A stretch of DNA of 64,000 nt from Cladochytrium replicatum (lineage: Eukaryota > Chytridiomycota > Chytridiomycetes > Cladochytriales > Cladochytriaceae), in assembly GCA_025526935.1 (NCBI GenBank), contig JAHLKD010000019.1, positions 248,001-312,000 of the forward strand, written 5' to 3'. This document shows, one piece after another, positions 57,700-64,000 of the stretch (position 1 is the first letter of the stretch; each line of letters begins with the position of its first letter). Made by a program: the position numbers and the translations under genes. The notes under the pieces were generated by a model. It was given only the letters and a program-made list of their open reading frames with translations. It was not told the DNA's origin and did no database searches.

Positions 57700-58620
57700 G
57701 GTCAAGTTGAAGGAACTGCAGGATTGGCACAAACCACTCACTGCACTAAACTCAACCGTTGCACGACTCAACACAGATGGAATCCGTTTGTATGCATGGA
57801 TGCTAAGCAATGTGCACGGAGAGAATCGTAAGAGGACAGCATGCGGTTGCCGCTTCTAACTCTCAACTTGATGCAGTCATGCGTGGGATGCTGGTGATTC
57901 TGCAGCACATTGATAATGAGCTACAACGACGTACGGGACGCTAACCTGCTTGATTGATCATGATTTTTAATTTCCGTCTGCTCTCACTCAGGACATTTGG
58001 ATCAAGTCATCGAAAAGACCATCCTCGAAGCATTATCGTGCATCCAGGTTTCGTCTTTACTGTCAACAAAATGCAAGCTGGTGCTCGGCTCTGAAAGGGC
58101 TATTGAGGTAGTCATTGAAATAGAACCATCTTCGAATCATTCTCAATGACCTTCGGCCAGTCACTCCTGAAATTCACAAGAATGGTGACAGCGCCTGAGA
58201 TAGTTACAGCGGCGCTCGAAACGATGGTTGCTATTTTGGTGGATTCGAGCGAGAACATGCGTGTATGTCTGATCCCAAAACATTCGCTTTCAGAATCTCA
58301 TTCATTGGAAGCAAGGCATTTGAAAGGCGCAACTCTGTTCGGAAAATATGTACATTGCTCAAGAGTCAGGGACTACCGGAAAACATAAAGTACCGCAACA
58401 AAGCCAGACCCTCACCAAATTTCTCTTGAATTTGACAATGTTCTTATCCAGACTCAAATGCGTCGAAGTTCTCTGCGTTTATCTGCGACCCGAAACCTCC
58501 GTCGAATCAGATAGACGCCGCGTTGAGATCTCGACGACAGAAAAGAAACGGAAGTCCGTTGCTGCCGTTGCGGGAGAAGCTTTCGTAAACCGCCTGGCGC
58601 GACTCGCGCTGATCGAATGA
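57700..58620 (+). CDS. Probable Cdc14-like (septation initiation network, PF08045-type) protein
   Basis: 5' end unresolved, several exons. Readable chain: VKLKELQDWHKPLTALNSTV ARLN, VMRGMLVILQHIDNELQRR, GHLDQVIEKTILEALSCIQV, FGQSLLKFTRMVTAPEIVTA ALETMVAILVDSSENMR, AFERRNSVRK, then TLTKFLLNLTMFLSRLKCVE VLCVYLRPETS, and a basic C terminus ending at 58620. The order (helical repeat, DSSENMR-FE, then KCVE-LYLRPE) fits the fission-yeast Cdc14 SIN-component family, not the Cdc14 phosphatase. It ends 5 bases from the opposing gene's stop. Identity is tentative. Confidence 0.45.
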
Positions 58621-58625
58621 GCCCG

Positions 58626-59598
58626 TCAAAGAAGGACTCGATCAAGTTGAACATCTTCGATTCGAACTCTGACGTCGCCAAACAAAGTTTGTGTAGATAA
58701 ACGTTCCAAGTACCGGTGAAGGAGTGATTGTTTAATATCTTGGATCTGCTGAGAATCTAATAGTGCGGTCGGACAGCTGAAACTCAGAAGCTTGTGACTT
58801 TCCAAACAACAAATCAATACATTCTGACTACACTGCAACCTGGAACGCTCACCTGGATTTTTCCATTCCAACGTCAACCGTGAATATCGTCAAAGGGATG
58901 AATCCCAAACAATTACTCTGCTGCGCGCCTTGTGCGGGTTCTTGAATCACGAACGCGACTTTGAATTCGAGAAGGACTGCCGCCAGCGTGATGATCAAAG
59001 TGTCTGAAGATCCCATCGGCAGGTCAACCTCCGCTACGTTGGTTGGACATGACACCAGGGCATCCCTAATCGACTCAATCGTGGGCTGGAGCGGGTTATC
59101 GGTTTTGTTCTGCACCACCTTAAAAGAAGATCAGTGGGAAAACAGTCCTTCTCCTCACACACTCACCACTGGGCTCGTGTGTAAAGGAGAAACATCGACC
59201 AATATCATGCTTGAGACGGATCCCGCATCAAGACATGCAGAGAGCAGATTCATGTTGACAAAGAAGGTGTAGTCGACTGCCTCGAAAACCAGACATCGTA
59301 AGTGGTTTGCATCCAAAACCTGTTGTTTTCATCTCAGCGCCAGGAAAGCGGATATTGTTTTAAAATGAACCACCTTTTTGAGATCCTTCAGGAATGGCTC
59401 CAATTCTTGGGTGGACGAAGCGCAGTAATCGTTCAAGAAGGCTAGCCTGGATGGATCTTCAACAAAAACGCCAATCCAAGATATCCCGTACCTCACACCA
59501 CTGATCACAGCTAGCAGATCCACGCAAAACGCGTAGCTCCTCCGTCCCAGTCTCCTCCCGAACGCAGAGCGCTTCACTTCTCCCAGCAATTGTTGCAT
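58626..59598 (-). CDS. UPF0739/C1orf74-like (DUF4504) protein (266 aa)
   Basis: Exons 59598-59374, 59319-59167, 59118-58853 and 58782-58626, all phases consistent. Blocks FCVDLLAVISGVRYGISWIG, LDANHLRCLVFEAVDYTFFV N, CLGFIPLTIFTVDVGME and the end FSCPTALLDSQQIQDIKQSL, then FGDVRVRIEDVQLDRVLL follow the order of the C1orf74 family as recalled. No biochemical function is established for that family. The start codon is only 43 bases from that of the divergent cystinosin gene. Confidence 0.55.
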
Positions 59599-59641
59599 TT
59601 AAAATTTATCGTCAGATTTACCAAGCCATTTCCAGTTCAAC
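59599..59641. promoter_or_regulatory. Ultra-short bidirectional promoter (43 bp)
   Basis: It separates the ATGs of the DUF4504-like gene (reverse) and cystinosin (forward). AT-rich core TTTAAAATTTATCG. 5' untranslated regions must be minimal or overlap the opposite gene. Confidence 0.6.
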
Positions 59642-60460
59642 ATGTCGAATTCCTTCCCCGTTCTCCTCGGCTGGTTCTACACCACCGCCTGGTCGCTGTC
59701 CTTCTACGGTCAGCTGTCCCTCAACTGGCGGAGAAAGTCGGTAACCGGCCTCTCCTTCGATTTCCTCGCCCTAAACACCCTCGGTTTCACCTTCTACACT
59801 ATCTACAACATTGCCTTCTTCACAAGCCCAGTGCTTCGCGACCAGTACCGCAAGCTCGTCGGCACAGAAATCAGTGTAGAATGGAACGACGTCGTCTTCG
59901 CCGCGCACGCAATCACAATCACCCTCATCACGGTCGCACAGTGTTTTGTGTACCCACGGTCGCAGACCCAGCGTGTTTCGGCGCCGGCGCGCGCGTTCGT
60001 CGGGTTTGCGTTGTGGGGCATCGTGGTGCTGCTTGCGGAGAGCGCACTCGCGGGCACGCCGATGGTCTGCAGCTTGGTTTACTTGAGCCTGGTGAAGCTT
60101 GCCACAAGCTTGGTCAAGTATATCCCGCAGGTTTACCTGAATGCGGTGCGAAGGAGCACAGAGGGCTGGAGCATTGTCAATATCTTGCTTGACTTTGTCG
60201 GGGGATTGTGTTCGATGCTGCAGCTTCTTATCGACACAAACTGGGACGTTCTTGGGGTATGCTGAAGAACAGACATGCTACAACGTACACTGGACTTATT
60301 CTTCTTCTGAAAGAACCCGGTCAAGTTTGGTCTCGGGTTCATTTCGGTTGCCTTTGACTTGATCTTTATCTTTCAACATTACATTCTGTATCCGAGGCGG
60401 CCACACGACGAAATCGTTGACCCAGAGCAGGAACGAAGGCGGTTGATTGCACAAGATTGA
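59642..60460 (+). CDS. Cystinosin-family lysosomal/vacuolar cystine transporter (PQ-loop)
   Basis: Exons 59642-60256 and 60314-60460 give 253 residues, seven predicted helices. Diagnostic blocks: [73 protein letters not shown] and [20 protein letters not shown]. The second PQ-loop is canonical (KYIPQ). In the first, Pro is replaced by Gly (FYGQLSLNW). Cystinosins export cystine with protons from lysosomes or vacuoles. It ends RRRLIAQD without a GYDQL-type sorting motif. Confidence 0.9.
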
Positions 60461-60620
60461 ACCTGCAGTGCATCATTCACTTAATTCGAACATTCAGCTG
60501 CGAAAAGCCAGTGTTCTATACAGAGAGAACCAAAAGCAATAAAACCCAACCCTCAATGGTCGAATTCGCCCATCTTTCATGTTGTTTGCTCTTAACGGTC
60601 GCACTCGATGGGAGCCCCGG

Positions 60621-61500
60621 TCAAAATCGTGGTACGTTCTCGAAAGGAGAGTCCAGCCAAGATTTCACTTTCCCGCTCCCTGAAGTGCCCGCACTCCCAT
60701 CATCCTCGTCCCAGACCACCCCATCATGAACCGCATTCTCGTACTCCTCGTCGTCCCCGACACCAACACCCGACGTTGCGATTTCGATGTTGCCTTTCTT
60801 TGCCGCCGCAGCAACCCGCGCCGGTGGCTCTCCCATCGAGATCAACTGTACTCCAATCTCTCTCACACTATCATTAGCTTCTCCGCCCAAAGACGAAAGA
60901 CGAAAGCGCCGCTTCGAGCTCTTCCCAAGAACCGACACCTTTGATTTCTGTGCCTCTTCACATTCCAGAAAACCCTTGGGTAGTCTGCGGAGTTTGCGGT
61001 ACCGCTGGATCAGCTTCTGCTTCCTCTTTTCGTAAAACGAGAGCTTTAACTTCCTGTATTGATCCGAAGGATCTAGTGCGATGATTTCAGACGAAGGAAA
61101 GATAACGAGGGCGGGAGAGATTTGTGGATTGTTTTCCCCGAACAAAACATTGTTGCGTCCGCACTTTTTGGATGGTATTTACACATCAAGCAGAACTATC
61201 GTTTCAAAATGCAACAGATTTCGTAACTGGTAAAAATACAACGTCTTGCCTGAGCCGTATCCCGTGAGGTGCTCATCTGATCTGTGAGTTGGGTTTCCGA
61301 TCTATCGTTCGGAAGAACCGGTTGGCAGATGCCAGGGCGACCAGTGTCACATCGTTCTTGTACATCTACGAGAACAAATTGGAGTGAGTTGGCTCTTGAC
61401 GAGTCCAACTTAACATTCCGTTTCTTACCCGACTTGGCGGAATCGCCTTCTTGTAATTGTACACAAGAGACCACCTTCTTCATCGCTCTTTTGATCGGAG
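60621..61500 (-). CDS. Unrecognised gene, basic/acidic soluble protein
   Basis: The 3' exon (from about 61166 to the stop at 60621) reads VLFGENNPQISPALVIFPSS EIIALDPSDQYRKLKLSFYE KRKQKLIQRYRKLRRLPKGF LECEEAQ and ends in an acidic tail (HDGVVWDEDDGSAGTSGSGK). It opens without an ATG, so upstream exons exist. A candidate exon near 61270-61350 reads MYKNDVTLVALASANRFFRT IDRK after an acceptor TCGTAG. Exon joins were not resolved and no family is recognised. Confidence 0.4.
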
Positions 61501-62503
61501 GTAACTTCCAAATGGAATAATGGTGGCATTCAAGGTTTTTTCAAAGTTTCAAAAGATCAAGATGATGATAGGGTGGATACCCGCACTGAGCAACTTTCTC
61601 ATTTCTGCGATTTCAGCTTCCCGCCGTCGCTGTTGGTCGGATCATCATCTGCAGGTTAACCACATCGGAATCTTCCACGCTCAAACTGCTAGACCGAGCA
61701 ACAACTTCCACCTTGCGCAGGAGCCCGTACGCAACCTCGGGTCTGGTGTCTTCCGGCTCTGTGGTGAAATCGCAATAAGGCGCTGCACCCAGCTGGGCAT
61801 GGGTACTCAAAGTTGAGTCCCAAGTTGATCTGGCACACATGCGCCCATGTAGCGCGACACTGCTGCATGGTACTTGCCTGAAGTGAACGCAAAAGAAACA
61901 TTCTAATTGGGCCATCTCGCCTCTGATCTCAAACGCACCTCGGTTGCCATCAGAGAACGCGATCTTTTGGCTGATTGGCTCAACTGGCACTCCTCTACGC
62001 TCGCTTTCACGATTTCTTCCAACAATTGGCTCGGAAGCGTGGGGGACGTGGTGGTCGCCGAATTAGTGCGGTTTGGATTCGTTTTCTTCATAAGAAGCTC
62101 TTTCTATTCAACAGAGTGAGACGCTGCTCGTATGCGTTTGAACAATGTATTCCTCGCTGGGTCTGTTGGGTCCGGCAGAGATCGTTTGCGCTTCTTCGCA
62201 CCGGCTTCGTTGTGCAGCAGGCCGCAAAACTCATCGATCTCGCAATGCAATGCGCGAGACTTACGTGCGTTGTAGCCAGACGGCCATGTTAAGTTCTAAT
62301 AGGGCCACAACCCTGAGAAGAGATCGCAAAACTCAAATTCTAAATGGATAACTATGTTTGGGATGTGCCAGTGTGAGGGTGGAGAAGGGAACACAATTTT
62401 GAATTCTATGGATCCAGATCAGTTTCAGTTTCATTCGATCCCCACATTTCCCTCATGCTAATTTAATGGATCTATGGTGTCAGTAAAGCCCTGTTGTGTA
62501 AGT
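61501..62503. other. Stretch with possible unresolved exons
   Basis: On the reverse strand, SQLLEEIVKASVEECQLSQS AKRSRSLMATE (62091-61943) can be spliced at GAG/GTGCGT to MQQCRATWAHVCQINLGLNF EYPCP (61870-61690), which looks coding, but neither a start nor a stop chain nor a family could be fixed. The remainder shows no gene. Confidence 0.3.
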
Positions 62504-64000
62504 TTACGCATCAAACCTGGGAAGCACAGAGTTTGCCTTCAGAAGCATCTCATCATATTCTGCTGACGGATCAGAGAGTGTAATTATCGCACCACCGGCT
62601 CCGATAGAAACCTCTGAAGTACAAAAATTGGAATCAGAAACTCACATGGTAAATACTGACTGCACCTACTTCCATCTTCGGAAAACACCGCAGTTCTAAT
62701 AATGACACTCATGTCACACGCTCCAGTAAGTGACAAGAACCCTAGAACTCCAGAGTACGGCCCTCGCGGAACACCTTCGAGCTGTTCAAGTATCTCGACT
62801 GTGCGACGCTTCGGAGCACCGGTCATTGAACCGGGGGGAAACGACCGCATTACAGCATCGACATGCGTGAGGCCTACCCTGAGACGTCCCCGGATCGTGC
62901 TGACAAGCTGGTGAACTGTTGCATACGACTCAACAACCATCAGCTCCGGGACAGCCACAGTGTCACGTTCCGTGATCGCGTTGAGGTCGTTGCGGATCAG
63001 ATCAACAATCTGAAACATCAACAAGATGAACACCCCAATTGGACGACTTTTGGATCAGAATTACCATCAAATTTTCCGACCGGTCCTTTTCGTTCTCTCC
63101 GAGCTGCTTTCTTCGTCGCTCATCTTCTTCCACGTCAATCTCAAGCGCTTCGCCACCAGCTGCATTGTCGCTCCGCTTGATCGCTCGGGCCACGGTTCCC
63201 TTTATCGGCTTCATGCTCACCCACCCTTCCTCGTCGACTCTCAAGAACCGCTCGGGCGACGAACTTGCCAAAACCAGCCGTCCTTTTGTCTCCTTCCGTT
63301 CGAGAGGTGGGCCGAAATCGATGAAAGCGCCATACGGTGCTGGATTTCTCCGCCTCAAAATCTTATAAAACTCGTACGGCGCTGACGGTTTCAGCCTCTC
63401 GAATTCCGTGGAAATCCGCGTCGTAAGACACACTTCGTACGTCTCGCCGTCCCTAATCTTTTCGAGCGACTGAGAGATGTTATCGATGTACGTTTCTCTA
63501 GGATGTGCAATACGCAGGATCTGAGTTGAATCTGGAACGCTTTTGCATTTTGAAACACCGTTTTGCTGCAAGCTCAACTGCCTCAAAAACGCCTCAGTTT
63601 CTGATAACCAGAGCATATCGCTTTCGGGTGAACTTTCGACCATGGATGTAACATAGACCGTCCCTTCCTCGTGATCGAAGACCACCATACGGTCCGCGAA
63701 AACGAATGCGGCGTCTGGTGCGTCTTCAGCAGAGAGGTGCTGGAATGATTTATGCACATCGTTGCTCTGTGACGATGCGTCGAACTGCTGGGCAGAAGGA
63801 AAGCTCTCGGACTTCATCTCGTATCCGAAGTACCCAACCATTCCACCCAAAAAGATGAATGGTAGTTTATCCAAACTCCCAATGACCTTTCCGTTTTTGC
63901 ATTCGACTGCGTCCACCCTTCTCTGCTCCGGCGAGTGCAAGCAGTCCAACCCATACGACTCGAGCTTTTGGGCGAGCCATTGAAAGAATGTCTGGTTGTT
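62504..64000 (-). CDS. Aminodeoxychorismate synthase (PabB-type chorismate-binding domain), 5' part outside window
   Basis: Exons >64000-63065, 63009-62670 and 62613-62504; 462 residues visible. Chorismate-binding signatures: [50 protein letters not shown] (PIKGT, the Lys form of PabB rather than the PIAGT of anthranilate synthase), [41 protein letters not shown], and GAGGAI with [11 protein letters not shown] at the end. It makes aminodeoxychorismate for p-aminobenzoate and folate. Fungal enzymes carry an N-terminal glutamine amidotransferase, which would lie beyond the window edge. Confidence 0.9.

Overview
The window is nuclear DNA of a fungus. Genes are broken by many short GT-AG introns (about 45-70 bases, often with a CTAAC/CTGAC-like branch site). 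Gene content is fungal or opisthokont: a Zn(II)2Cys6 regulator, an M36 fungalysin, nuclear genes for mitochondrial ribosomal proteins, ARP1/dynactin, RhoGDI, HID1 and cystinosin. A FAM72 homologue and decayed ankyrin-type repeats point to an early-diverging zoosporic (chytrid-like) fungus rather than to Dikarya. That placement is inference; no rRNA or tRNA was recognised.

Layout. 1-2400: decayed Ty1/copia pol fragment and a solo-LTR-like element. 2398-7180: the derived copy of a 4.8 kb segmental duplication (truncated SEN54 exon, small tail-anchored-type protein gene, HID1). 7185-10523: broken Ty3 integrase carrying a GC-rich inverted-repeat insertion, then a decayed coiled-coil gene. 12070-15246: zinc-cluster transcription factor. 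15415-16719: SEN54. 16411-21170: the second copy of the segment, here joined to intact SEN54 and therefore probably the ancestral one. 22341-24530: PA/TM/RING-H2 ubiquitin ligase. 24900-27077: Helitron remnant and a LURP-one-like gene with a broken tandem paralogue. 27356-29754: fungalysin. 30312-33542: no recognisable gene. 33543-34757: FAM72. 35566-36541: multi-pass membrane protein. 37000-40350: coiled-coil/zinc-finger gene and a decayed tandem copy of its 3' end. 40640-43326: ARP1 and RhoGDI. 43750-47330: decayed DOMON-cytochrome b561 and ankyrin-type genes. 47538-53092: mitochondrial bL12, an unrecognised gene, a bacterial-type acyl-CoA synthetase (NDP-forming)-GNAT fusion, and PDAP1. 53558-56223: large Thr/Ser-rich secreted protein. 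56724-64000: mitochondrial bL19, a Cdc14-like protein, a DUF4504-like protein, cystinosin and the 3' part of a PabB-type aminodeoxychorismate synthase.

The genes form no single pathway; this is a patchwork of housekeeping genes and transposon-rich islands. The strongest structural story is the duplication of HID1 with its upstream neighbour: the break inside SEN54 exon 2 shows which copy is derived. The strongest single-gene oddity is the ACD-GNAT (Pat-like) fusion, an architecture typical of bacteria, here carrying spliceosomal introns. Splice sites were chosen by reading-frame continuity and family resemblance, without transcript data.
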